From assembly GCA_026120035.1 (NCBI GenBank), contig JALRME010000035.1:62001-126000 (forward strand): a stretch of DNA of 64,000 nt, written 5' to 3'. Source of the DNA: Coleophoma eucalyptorum. Its lineage: Eukaryota; Ascomycota; Leotiomycetes; Helotiales; Dermateaceae. The notes below the pieces were generated by a model. That model had not been told where the DNA came from. It did no database searches and saw only the letters and a list, made by a program, of their open reading frames with translations. A program made the position numbers and the translations under genes. Of the stretch, positions 10,730-21,241 are shown piece after piece (position 1 is the stretch's first letter; each line of letters starts with the position of its first letter).

Positions 10730-12178
10730 ATGGCGTATGGCATTGGAGGCGCTTCGTATGCAGCCAGACCGCTACATTGGCCACTGTGCAGATTGTTATG
10801 CACCAGGGAGCCTTGAATTATGGTGTGTCGTTTCTTGGTCAATCAAGCAAATCAGTGTAATAGTGCTGCAATACTACAGACCCGACAAAAGGATGCATAT
10901 TGCTCTTGCTGGGTATAAGGAATTCCCACTGAATGGGCGTGAAAAAAGAAGACTATTAAAGAGAGACTTCTACCCGCAACCCTTGACTTCTAACAACACT
11001 ACCTTGAGACATCTGAGTATCTCATGCTCGTACATTCAATTCGATGGCACCAGATTTGGATTCTCAACGGCAGCACTAATTCTATTTCACCACGAAACAC
11101 AGCTGCTGATCTACCAAAAGTTTACTTCTCCATCGATTGTGTCAGCGAGGTAGTTTTCAATGACGAAGCTTATGATCATCTCGTCTATCCAGAGCAGCGT
11201 AAGGATTTAGTCCTTGGGTTTGTTCAGAACCATAAATGGCTAGGGAAAGAAGCCGATGACGGGGTGAGAGGAAAAGGTAATTAAACCTGATATGGTTCAA
11301 GAAATGGAGTTCATCTAGCAACTAATCCTTGTCACACAGGTCAAGGGCTAATTTTTCTGTTGAGCGGGCCACTAGGTACCGGGAAAACCTTGACAGCAGA
11401 AGCGGGTAAGTCTCTCTATGCTGCACGATCCCTGAAACTAATCATACGTTGTCAGTGGCTGATAAGACTCGCTGTCCCTTGTACTATCTCAATGTCGAAG
11501 AGCTGGGTACAGATCTGATGACACTAGGAAAGAAATTGGCGGAAGTTCTACAACTCGCAGTGGAGTGGAACGCTGTGGTGCTGCTCGACGGCAAGTCAAA
11601 ATTCTGCCTTCTGTGAACTCCGTTTCTGACAAAGTCCTTGAACAGAAGCGGATGTGTTCCTTGCTCGCCATTTTATGGCAGAGCTTCATCGAAATGAACT
11701 TGTAACTTGTAATTTGAAACCATTACTGGCAGTCAATGTTCAACTCTAATATTTGGGTTGTAGTATTCCTCAGACAGCTCGAATATAATCGTGGGATTTT
11801 ACTCCTCACGACAAATTTACTCGAGACAATTGATGACGCCTTTCGCTCTCGAGTACATATTCACCTTGTATTCCCCCAACTATCTGTTGAGTCTCGTATT
11901 GCAATCTGAAAAAGTTCATTTTGCATCTTCAACTAGATCAACCTGAAAACGAAAGCAAAATCAAAGTACAACTACAAGAAAGTGATTACAAACAGCTTGG
12001 CCAATGGGAGCTAAACGGAAGAGAAATAAAGAATGTAGTCAAGACAGTTAGAACCTGGTGTATCCAAAAGGGCTTTGATATCACCACGGAGCGCTTGGAA
12101 GTGGGAATCTTAGTTACTGCCCCATCTTCACATAAGTCTGCTCCAGAGAACAAACCGGGTGGGCTGTTTCGTAATTAA
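10730..12178 (+). pseudogene. AAA-ATPase gene broken by a one-base deletion
   Basis: The C-terminal part of a fungal cytosolic AAA-type ATPase, with exons about 10730-11276, 11340-11405, 11456-11590, 11646-11708 and 11764-12178. Motifs in order: VVFNDEAYDHLVYPEQRKDL, Walker A GPLGTGKT (the family usually has GPPGxGKT), CPLYYLNVEELGTD, Walker B VVLLDEADVFL, NELVTLFLRQLEYNRGILLLTTN, and DDAFRSRVHIHLVFPQL. The intron at 11591-11645 begins GC (GCAAGT), a GC-AG intron. At 11907-11908 the conserved AIW(K)KF motif reads ATC TGA; restoring one base after TG would rejoin the frame with KKFILHLQLDQ. The downstream frame is then open to the stop at 12178. Upstream of 11000 the expected N-terminal domain is only partly recognisable (CSYIQFDGTRFGFSTAAL). 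A sequencing error cannot be excluded for the single base. Confidence 0.75.
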
Positions 12179-12586
12179 AGGCATTAATATCTCTTGAAAA
12201 ACTCGTCGACAAGAGAACCACGGCTTGTTCATAAATTTCGGGAGAGCTTTTCCCAAATTCTTAGTCCACTTTTTCTTATTCGACCGGCCTATAATCGTGA
12301 CATTTGCAGCTGCACAAGAAGTCAAAGTACTCTTTTGACTCGACGCCGATGTCAAATCTTGTGCCGCACGATCTTCACATGATTTGCCGATTTGGCGATC
12401 TAGTGCTTACCGGCGGTGTCATACCGAATGTTAACAAGGCGATGTTTTGACTACACTAGACTACTATAGTTAACTTCTGTCCCTCACATACATTTGCACT
12501 TGGGATATTATATATCGTAATTTCAGTCTACTTTCTCAGTCACTCTCTTTTTTCAATTAAAATCAATCGGGTTATGTGTCTCCACT
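12179..12586. promoter_or_regulatory. intergenic region, promoter of LovD-like gene
   Basis: A 400-bp gap with no gene. A TATA-like stretch (TATTATATATCG, about 12507-12518) lies about 75 bases upstream of the LovD-like start codon, and a CT-rich run (CACTCTCTTTTTTCAATT) follows, as is common at fungal transcription starts. Confidence 0.45.
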
Positions 12587-13801
12587 ATGGCCGACGATAT
12601 TGAGAGTAGCTTCCAAGCCGCTATCGAGGCCGGTAAAATCAACGGTGCCGTTATCTGTGCCGCCGACTCCAAGGGTCGCTTTATTTATGAGAAGGCGTTC
12701 GGCGAGCGTACTCTACTATCAGGAAGCAAACAGCCGCAGCAGCTCGATGATGTGCTGTACCTGGCCTCGGCTACAAAGCTGATCGCCACCATCGCGGCTC
12801 TGCAGTGCGTCGATGATGGCCTGTTGACCATGACTGGCGATCTGGCATCCATCGCGCCCGAGCTCGCAGCTAAGCAGGTCCTCACCGGCCTTTCTGATGA
12901 TGGCGAAACCCCTCTTCTTGAGCCGCTGGCCAGCCCTATCACTCTGGAAATGCTGCTCACACATAGCTCCGGCATCAGCTACGACTTTTTGCAACCGCGC
13001 ATCGTCCAGTGGCGCGAGAAGTTTGGCCCTCCACCAGGGAAGCAGCGCCGACCGGTTGAGGAGGCGTTTGACTACCCGCTCGGCTTCCAGCCCGGTACCA
13101 GCTGGATGTACGGCCCCGGACTCGACTGGGCTGGCCGGGTAGTAGAGCGGGTGACTGGTCGCACGCTGGGCGAGCGCATGCAAGAACGTATGTTCGATCC
13201 GCTCGGCATCACTGATGCCCAGTTCTATCCGGTTACGCGTGAGGACCTGCGTGCTCGCTTGGTTGACCTCAACCCGCAGGATCCTGAAGCCTTTGGCCGC
13301 GCTGTGGTCGGCGGCAGCGGCGACATGAACAAGCGCGCCCTTGGACACTTTGGTGGCCACGGCTTGTTCATGACTGGCGCTGACTACTTCAAGGTGTTAC
13401 GCTCGCTGCTGGCCAACGACGGTAAGCTGCTCAAACCTGCCACGGTTGACAGCATGTTTGAGAATCACCTGAGCCGCCAAGCAAATGCAGGACATAAAGC
13501 TGCGTTGGCTGGTCCTATTGGTGTCTTCTTCCGCGTAGGTACGGAGCCTGGATTGGAGACAGGTCACGGCCTGGGTGGCCTGCTGACAATGCAGGATGTT
13601 GATGGCTGGTACGGTGAGCGTACGCTGACTTGGGGCGGCGGATGGACGCTCGCCTGGTTCATCGATCGCAAAAACGACCTCTGTGGTGTCGGCGCTGTCC
13701 AAGCTGCGCTGCCGGTTGATGGCGATGTGGTGGCCACGCTGAAGCAGACTTTCCGTCACGATATCTACCGCAAATACGCCGCATGGAAGGAGCAGCAATA
13801 G
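12587..13801 (+). CDS. LovD-like serine acyltransferase/esterase (beta-lactamase fold)
   Basis: This intronless gene encodes 404 residues of the class C beta-lactamase/transesterase family (PF00144). The catalytic S-x-x-K motif is SATK at residues 61-64. The general-base tyrosine is probably Y175 in WMYGPGLDWAG, matching WxYGxxLDWAG in LovD, the acyltransferase of the lovastatin pathway. Other LovD-like blocks are GAVICAADSKG, LLTHSSGISYDFL, DPLGITDAQF, and the C-terminal LTWGGGWTLAWFIDRK. It should transfer or hydrolyse acyl groups on a small molecule in the cytosol. The coding sequence is clearly more GC-rich than its surroundings. There is no polyketide synthase nearby, so its partner is unknown; the P450 downstream on the other strand is the only tailoring-type neighbour. 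Simple esterase activity is an alternative. Confidence 0.88.
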   Translation: MADDIESSFQAAIEAGKINGAVICAADSKGRFIYEKAFGERTLLSGSKQPQQLDDVLYLASATKLIATIAALQCVDDGLLTMTGDLASIAPELAAKQVLTGLSDDGETPLLEPLASPITLEMLLTHSSGISYDFLQPRIVQWREKFGPPPGKQRRPVEEAFDYPLGFQPGTSWMYGPGLDWAGRVVERVTGRTLGERMQERMFDPLGITDAQFYPVTREDLRARLVDLNPQDPEAFGRAVVGGSGDMNKRALGHFGGHGLFMTGADYFKVLRSLLANDGKLLKPATVDSMFENHLSRQANAGHKAALAGPIGVFFRVGTEPGLETGHGLGGLLTMQDVDGWYGERTLTWGGGWTLAWFIDRKNDLCGVGAVQAALPVDGDVVATLKQTFRHDIYRKYAAWKEQQ

Positions 13802-14488
13802 GTATAATGGCGGTGAAAATGGAAGAGTACAAGAAACTTTCCGTCTAGTCGTTCGTTCAGTACATACTTCTTGCTAAAAAGATTATATCTCTAGGCAATA
13901 GATTTAATAGCCGTATTAAGGAGGGATTTTGTTGTGATAAACGATGTCTGGGATCAACAGGGAAAGAATCCAAAGCAACATTTAAATGATGAAAGCAAGT
14001 AATTGAAGCTACACGTGTGCTTTGCTCACCACAATTCCATCCAATGCAAATATACCAGAGCTATCTTTGATGAAGCCACGACTGGAGGAGCTTTTACTAA
14101 ACAGGGCTAAAATATAATGTTTGCTTAAGTATACATCCATCTAGGACTGTACTCGAGGACGGCCAGCTTCTGGACCATCGACAAGGAAGGCATGGAGTAG
14201 ACTACATGCTTTGTTAATGTTTGACTTTGGGAAGTTCGATTGATATGTGAGGTTACGCAACCAAACTCAACCGCTATGCAAAGAGTAAGACGATGTTGTC
14301 ATATTATGTTGCTCTACCACGTTTGAGTAATGAGAATTTCTGCTTGCACTAAAGCTTAAGCAACAAAGACAACACAGTGAAACCAATAGAGGATCCCGAA
14401 GACTTGTGAAGAGTCACCTATATCTGCTCAAATTTCGGTGCTACTAGCAAACGCAGTTGTTGCACACTTCGTGAAATCTTTGATCCAC
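13802..14488. other. intergenic region between convergent genes
   Basis: Shared 3' region of the LovD-like gene and the P450 gene. No gene, RNA or repeat seen. Confidence 0.5.
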
Positions 14489-16202
14489 TTAAACCGAACT
14501 TTCCAAAGAAGACCCTTTATCTCCAGCTGGTATTCGCTCGAACGTGAGCTTGCAGCACATGTCCTTCGGCCTTGACGTGATCAATTGATCCGACATATCC
14601 ATACAAGCATCCATATCGTGCGCTGGCCGTGTCCTATACTTCGAATAAACACTGTGTAGCAACGCACGCATTTCGGCCGAAGCGAGGCTAAGGAAATTAG
14701 CTTGAGCAGTATCAATAACTTGAAGTACTTACTGTTTGCCAACGCACGAGCGAGGGCCGAAGCCAAAGGCGAAAAATAGGCGCTGCCTTTCAGCACTCTT
14801 TTCGTTGGTCAACCATCGTTCAGGTATGAAGCACTCGGGGTCATCGAAAATGGTCTGGTCGAATCTATGAACTGTGTACGATTGGCAGCTGACGATAGTT
14901 CCGCTTGGTAGAAAGAATCCTTCGATTGTGCGACCGCCATCAGGTACATATCGAGGTAAGGGAAGTGTACCAGGAGCCCATAGGCGTAAAGCTTCATAGA
15001 TTACAGCTTCTAAATATGGTAGTTTCTCTAGCTGACTAGAGCCCTCGACTCTTTGAAGGTCCTTGTTAAGTCGCTCCATTCTTTGGCCGTTGCGGGGTTG
15101 TGATAATTCCCACATCAGAAAGCAGAGAGTGTCGCCTGTTGTATCAATTCCAGCACCAATATGGTCAAGACATTCAGCCACCATATTTGAGAGGCCCATC
15201 TCAGGGTATTTCAGCAGTCGGTCTGCTAGGGTGAAGGTCGCATGATCTTTCTTGTTGATGGATGACCAGGCATATTCATAAAGCAGTCCGCCTCTCTTCA
15301 AAGACCTACGAACAAGCGAGCTATACAGCCACCCAATCCATGGGTGATAGTGATTGATAACCATGACTGAATTCTATTAGTTATCTTGATGTCTGTACAC
15401 AGTCTATACATCCATACCTTTACGACTATCGTGGTACGAAAGCTGGCGGACCATCTGACTACTCTCTCCATCTTCAATAGATTTGGTGCCGTAAGGGTGA
15501 TAAACAACAGCTGAAACACAATCCAAGGCATAGCAATGGAGATATAACTACAAAGATGTCAGAGCCTGTAATAGACACTTGCAAATATAGCCCTACTTAC
15601 ATATATGTCCACACTAGCGGTCTCCCCGCATTTGGAAGCAAAAAGATCGGCTCGATCGCGTATGGGTTCGAGGATACGCGGCCGAAGCACATTTGTGTTG
15701 GAGTATATATCTGCAAACCTCCGTTTCTTCTGGCTATGCTATTACAATATTAGAAGTGGCAAGTCATATGTGGTTATGCTGGGCCACTCACGTCTTTCTT
15801 ATCTAATGTTGTGAAAAGATTTCTGAAAGCATAAGTATTGAACTCCGGTTCAGTACTTACCATCACTCACGTGTGACCATCTTGTTGAAACAAGGAATAG
15901 AGCTCAGTCTTCACATAGCCACCCGCCGAAACATAGATTTCTCTCAGAGCTTCTGCAGTAGCGAAAGAGGCCTCATTTGGAGCTATCCGAACCACAGGAC
16001 CGTACTTTAAATGGAGATGGTGTATCCAGATACGCTTGGTTCCGTTGAAATCGTGATACTTGACGAAGAAGCTGGAGAATCTGGTGTACCAAGGCCCTGG
16101 AAGCTGTCCAATCGGTGAGATCGCCCGTGAATATACCATCCAGATCAACACAGCAAGGACAGCGACTGCAAAAGGGTCCACTGCGGATGATTGCCCTGCC
16201 AT
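14489..16202 (-). CDS. cytochrome P450 monooxygenase
   Basis: Six exons (16202-15871, 15822-15792, 15738-15601, 15547-15418, 15366-14733, 14687-14489) join to 487 residues with all phases consistent. An N-terminal membrane anchor (VAVLAVLIWMVYS) is followed by the proline-rich hinge IGQLPGPWYTRFS. The C-helix region reads NLFTTLDKKDHSQKKRR, the I-helix oxygen-binding motif is GAGIDTTG, the ExxR motif is EALR, PERW is present, and the haem-binding loop is FGFGPRSCVGKH with Cys418 as the thiolate ligand. It is an ER-bound monooxygenase. All P450 hallmarks are intact, so the gene looks functional. Exon 2 is only 31 bp. The substrate is unknown; the nearby LovD-like gene hints at secondary metabolism, but no backbone enzyme is present. 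Confidence 0.92.
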
Positions 16203-16950
16203 GATCGTAGCCTAAGGGTTAGTATTGTGAGTAGTTGAAGACGCTGATTCCTGGTAGGTAGAGGTTGTTATTATAATATCTTATCTTTTGTGTTCACTTT
16301 ATATGATCGAGCGAAGTCGCGGGTTACAGGGGTGGGGGTGCACCGCTTAGCTTTGCTTTGGGAGTTCACTTTAACTCGACCTCAAAAAATTAAATCGGCA
16401 CGAATTTCGCAACTTTTAAGGGCTCAGGTTGGACTTTCAAAAGTATGAGATGGAAAGCTCTTTGAAGGGGTCTGCTTAATACGAAAAATGACCACCAATG
16501 CCGTGGGGAGGAAAGCTATATAGGAACATTATACTCGATCCTCAAATGTTGGCCCACACATTCAGATTGGAAATTCCGCATCTACTCTATTCATTTGCTC
16601 TTTATCTTTGAAATCCTCTCTGTGCGATGACCCTTGGTCACATGAGGTGAAGAGACTGCAGAACTCGATTCTAGTTCATACTAGCTAGATCGATATTGTA
16701 ATGGCTATCACACTTAAGTTACAATATCTTGCACTATTTAATACTCTAATTCTTTTTGTTGACTCTAAATGACCAAAATATACCCCGCACTTTGATATTG
16801 TGTAGTCTAATAAAAAGAATGCACAGGATTGAGTTACATTGGTCTCGACTAGCTATATAACTTATAGTGCATTGCCTCAACATCATGTCTAATTGTCAGC
16901 ACCTCCATTTGCCAGATATTCCGCACTACAAGCAGCTGGGATACCATCGA
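16203..16950. other. intergenic region
   Basis: Upstream of the P450 and downstream of the repeat protein, both on the minus strand. No gene. The part from about 16270 to 16900 is AT-rich with a G run near 16330. The end at 16890-16950 still holds out-of-frame remains of a further repeat unit of the secreted protein. Confidence 0.55.
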
Positions 16951-18005
16951 CTAGTATCTCGCCGCAGCAGCTGGGGCCGCAGCTGGGGCTAAATTGAATC
17001 ATCAGCGAGGTTCATGTATAAAGTAGCAATGATTGCTTACCGGCAGCTTCAGCTACATCATCTGCACCGCCATCTGCCAAATCTTCTGCACTGCAAGCAG
17101 CCGGGGTACCATCGGCTAGTGTCTCACCGCACTGAGAATCGTTTCCACTATCTGCTCCAGCTGCGGCACTAGCGGCAGCGGCAGCGGCAGCTCTTACTCT
17201 TGCTGCTGGACCTTTAGCCTTCTTTCCTGTAGTTGTCGTTGAGGCTGCGGCTGCAACTGGGGCAGCAGCTGGGGCAGTAGCTGGAGCAGCAGCTGGGGCT
17301 AAATTGAATCATCAGCGAGGTTCATGTATAAAGTAGCAACGATTGCTTACCGGCAGCTTCAGCTGCATCATCTGCACCGCCATCTGCCAAATCTTCAGCA
17401 CTGCAAGCAGCTGGGGTACCATCGGCTAGTGTCTCGCCGCATTGAGAATCATTTCCACTATCTGCTCCAGCTGCGGTAGCAGTTCCAGAAGTGGTAGCAG
17501 TTCCAGCAGTGGTAGTTGTATTAGAGGTAGCAGCAGCAGCAACCGTTACTCCTGCTGCACCTGCTGCCGCACCTTTAGCCTGCTTCGCTGTGTTTGTCGA
17601 TGAGGCTGCGGCTGCAACTGGAGCAGCAGCTGGGGCAGTAGCTGGGGCTAAATTGGACCATTAGCAAAGTTCATGTATAAAGTAGCAATGACTGCTTACC
17701 GGCAGCTTCAGCTGCATCATCTGCACCGCCATCTGCCAAATCTTCCGCACTGCAAGCAGCTGGGGTACCATCGGCTAGTGTCTCGCCGCACTGAGAATCA
17801 TTTCCACTATCTGCTCCAGCTGCAGTGGTGGTGCCAGCGGCAGTGGTAGTAGTATTAGAGGTAGTGGCAGCGGCAGCTGTTACTCCTGCTGCTCCACCTG
17901 CTGCCCCACCTGCTGCAGCTCCTGCTGCGCCTTTTGCCGCGCCTTTTGCTTTCTTTCCAGTGGCAGCTGAAGCCGTTGCTGCAGTAGCCGCGGCAGTTGC
18001 ATTCC
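16898..18005 (-). repeat. tandem exon-intron duplication, three full units plus a truncated fourth
   Basis: Three units of about 310-360 bp comprise an exon of 306, 297 or 258 bp plus an intron of 52 bp, beginning GTAAGCA and ending CAATTTAG or CCAATTTAG. The intron copies differ at only a few positions. The fourth unit lacks most of the Ala-rich part and carries a diverged copy of the Cys block at about 16898-16965. Confidence 0.9.
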
Positions 18006-18275
18006 CTAATTTAAATCAGTGAGTCGAGGCATACAAGAAGGAACAATGATGGGCCGTTTACCCTTAGCTTTGTTCTTTTTAGGGGAGCGAACGTAGAGTT
18101 CTGATACTATTAATCGTAAGCTAGCCGCTTGTGAATTATACTCGATAGATGTATACTAACGGCCTGGATAGTTTGTGTCTCGAGCATCGAGAGAGTTTTC
18201 GTTTGGGATTGCGATGGCCGAAATAGTGGAAGCCGAAAAGACGACAAATGTAAGAAGGGCGCCAAAGTTCTTCAT
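16951..18275 (-). CDS. secreted Ala-rich protein built from repeated exons
   Basis: Six exons (18275-18161, 18106-18062, 18005-17700, 17647-17351, 17298-17041, 16988-16951) total 1059 bases and encode 352 residues in one consistent frame. The N terminus is a clear signal peptide (MKNFGALLTFVVFSASTISA), then LDARDTNYPGLSELYVRSPKK. Exons 3, 4 and 5 each encode one unit: an Ala/Thr/Gly-rich segment with a Lys-rich GKKAKG or AKQAKG patch, then a strongly conserved block starting ADSGNDSQCGETLADG and continuing PAACSAEDLAD, with two Cys per unit. Exon 6 is a stub that ends AARY. The introns after exons 3-5 are nearly identical to each other, so the duplicated unit is exon plus intron. It is probably a cell-wall or extracellular protein. 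I do not recognise a family. Confidence 0.8.
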
Positions 18276-21241
18276 ATTGACTGTAGGAATATGAAAAATT
18301 GGAAATTGGGACGAGTAAAGTGTATCTAGAGATATGAAGAAGTGCTAAAGCCGATTCTAGTTAGATAAATCAATATCAGAGTAGTTAGAATGCGCGCCTA
18401 CTTTTGAAAGAATATTTAAATGGGAAGAACCTGCTTGTAGACCGAAAGGAAAGACTTAGGGGGTAAAGGTAGCCTTTTTATATTTGACAATATAATCGAA
18501 CAATAACCTCAATGGCCAAGGCTATTGTTCTGATCCTACTTTACTGAAACGATTCGACTAATACAGGAGTTTGCCCAAGCATACAGGCTTCACTTAAAAA
18601 TAGATCTAAAAATAGGTACTCGGATATAGTTTAAAGAAATATCCCGAGTTTTAAACATCAACTGTTCTACGCATAGGACGGAATAAAAATCCCTCAACAT
18701 GGAATAAATTCATCTGATTTCTAGGCACGGGTAGAAGTGATCCGATTGTTAGATTTGAAAAAGAAAGGAAGAGGGCTCAGATGAAATGACGGGGAAACCA
18801 GCTATAGTAAAACACAAATAGCAACAGCTAGTGTTTGCGGATGAGGGGCGCGAAGCGAGGATGTCACTAAGATGTCACTAAGAAACGTCTGATGATTTAG
18901 CCAAGTATGCTTAACTAGACTACACAAAGTATTCCGGAAAGAATGCCAATGAATTATTGATCTAGCCAATATGAAATTCATAATTGCTGCTTGTGAAGGC
19001 AAACTGCAAACGAACCACTCAAAGAGTTCTTACTTATAATTTCTAACATTTTTATTCAGTCTACTATTCTAGTACATCATATCTAAGTCACGAGATTGTC
19101 TCCAGTCATTCGAGCTAGAAGTGAATTCAGATGAGTTTGAAACAGAGATCTGATAGGCTACCCTTGCTCCCAACTCCCGCGATCCGTGCTTGTTGAATAT
19201 AGACGTAGTATCTACGCGACTTGGCCTCTCAGACATTTCGAACGTGAAGCAAAGATATTTGAAGCTAATCCTAAATAGGTACCATAGCTAAATCAAAGCA
19301 GAATAACTTGGCGGATAGCATTGGGGGGGGGGGGGTGCGAGAATTCAAGTTCAAGATGACATTATATGTTCGAACTCTTTTCTAACTAGAGCTCAAGCCT
19401 TGAGATTATAGTACAAGTTGAGCTGCAATTTTATCAATTGTACACAGCTCCTCATCTTTCGCATTCCCTTCTGTACTACGACTGACAGGCCCTCAGCCTC
19501 CATTGACGATGGTGTATTATTCCTCTTTTTCTGAGCCAAGAGAGATGGTCAGCCGCACATGCCTAATCGACTACACTATTGCCTGTGACATCCCCAGAGA
19601 TGATCGTTCTCCCTTATAATCCGAATATTGTAATCAATCGTGATATGTAGCTTCTAGTCCGTTGAGCCGTAGAAGATAGGCGTAGCCTTATTGTAGAGTT
19701 TGTAGATAAAAGATGAAGGGAATGATCTACTGAATGATAAGGGTAGTTGTAGCTGACGTGGGTGGGGCCCACAAACAGGATCGTCGGATAATTATCCACA
19801 AAATAGGAGGCGATATATGGTTTGCCTTATTTCAAGAGGAAGACGTAGGGAGGGAGGGAAGAAAGCTAATAAGATGGAGGGCTTTGTAGGAGTTGTTGGT
19901 AGCTGGATCCAGAGGTTATATTACTTACAAAAGGTGAATTAATAGGATAAGGAATTCATCAAATGTGATATGAATATTTGATTTCTCATCCATTAAGTGT
20001 AAAGGGTAAAGGTTTTCTCCAGACTTGGCTCGTCTTACTTCCCTAAACTGAGTCGATGCGAACCGAGTCGCCAAACAAGTGAACCAGGTCCTTCCGAAAC
20101 GTCGACTGGAACACTTTCCCCAGCCCAACTCTCTCCTTCGTTCCTTTCAGGTAGAAGGAAAAATAAAGGTTCCATTAAGACTCATCCCGTTCCCTAGGGA
20201 TATCGAAGTCCACATAAGGCAATCCTCGTATATAACTGTTTTAGCATATGATGTGGCAATGGATGAGAATACGCTCCCTTCCCACGCATTGATCCATTCC
20301 TTGGGTAGAATAATTGATCCACACCAGTCACCATTGTCGTCAACAGTATCAAAATGGCACAGCCCACTGTTGAATTCCAGTGAAGACTTATCGGTCGTAG
20401 TTTTGATACATCATTACACTATAACGCGCTTTATCGAAAGCCCATGCCACCTCTTCCCCCACTACCCCACGCCGTTACGGCTTTGAATGTTGCAGACATT
20501 CTAATATTTTTCGATGTGGCCTGTGCTAACCTTGCAGCGAAAAGCGAGCAGACCCGCCAGATTCAAACCATGGACGCATCCACCTCAGCGGACGCTTAGT
20601 ATTGGCGGATGTCATTGTACAGTACGGAGTAGATCCAGGGATTTGTAGCCATATGCATGTAATTATTTGTTCCATTAAGTTGCTAGTTTAAGCGAAATCT
20701 TACACTATCCTTGGCGCAATCACAAGTTTGATCTTCATCGAAGCTTGTTCAACCTCGTCCTTACTAGCAACTCTTATGTCGATTCTGCCAAGAGTAGAAG
20801 TCAATGGCGTACTCACCACAAGAAGAGATGCTCTTGGAGTTATATGTTTGAATGTAATTCTATACTTGCAGAGATTAGATATTCCTGCTATGTTGCGGAT
20901 ATCGCGACCCACCTGCGTCTGGCGTGCTAGCAGACCAGCATAACGCAATTGCGCTACTCCAACACGTTCGTATGCGATTTTCATCCCACTTAGGTATCTG
21001 AACGAATAGAAAATGCTTACGCTCAACAATCAGAATTTAAGCCTTGCTCCTTTTTCCCCGACAGATATGGGCAGTAATCGTCAGCACTACGGTAGATGAT
21101 ACCATACGGGTCTGTTTAAACGTCAACGCGAACAGTGGATGCATATGCAGCCATGATGTATATAGTTAGAGAATACTCTCCGTGAGTACATTGCGTCTCA
21201 CCTTTTTTTTAATTAGTTGTTGAGACTGCTCGAATTCCAAT
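18276..21241. other. 3-kb gene-poor region
   Basis: No gene can be supported. It holds a G run of 13 (19323-19335) and several AT-rich segments. The longest open frame (20079-20486, +) has no recognisable domain and is poorly supported. The last 200 bases, with a T-rich tract at about 21202, are the likely promoter of the urea transporter. Confidence 0.5.

Noticed and set aside
12719..13798. Two long minus-strand frames opposite the LovD-like gene
   Set aside because: They overlap a strongly supported GC-rich gene. Such antisense frames are expected from its codon bias.
16900..18000. CRISPR-like pattern of near-identical short repeats
   Set aside because: The repeats are duplicated introns and coding blocks of a eukaryotic gene with correct splice phase, not spacers and repeats.
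17825..18022. Val/Ala-rich frame on the plus strand
   Set aside because: Antisense of the Ala/Thr-rich repeat exon.
12587..18275. A complete secondary-metabolite or peptide cluster (LovD-like, P450, repeat protein as precursor)
   Set aside because: No synthase, no UstY-type oxidase and no regular Kex2 KR sites flanking a core peptide in the repeat protein, so a RiPP precursor role is not supported.
20079..20486. 135-residue open frame in the gene-poor region
   Set aside because: No motif, no coding-like composition and no splice partner. Not enough to call a gene.
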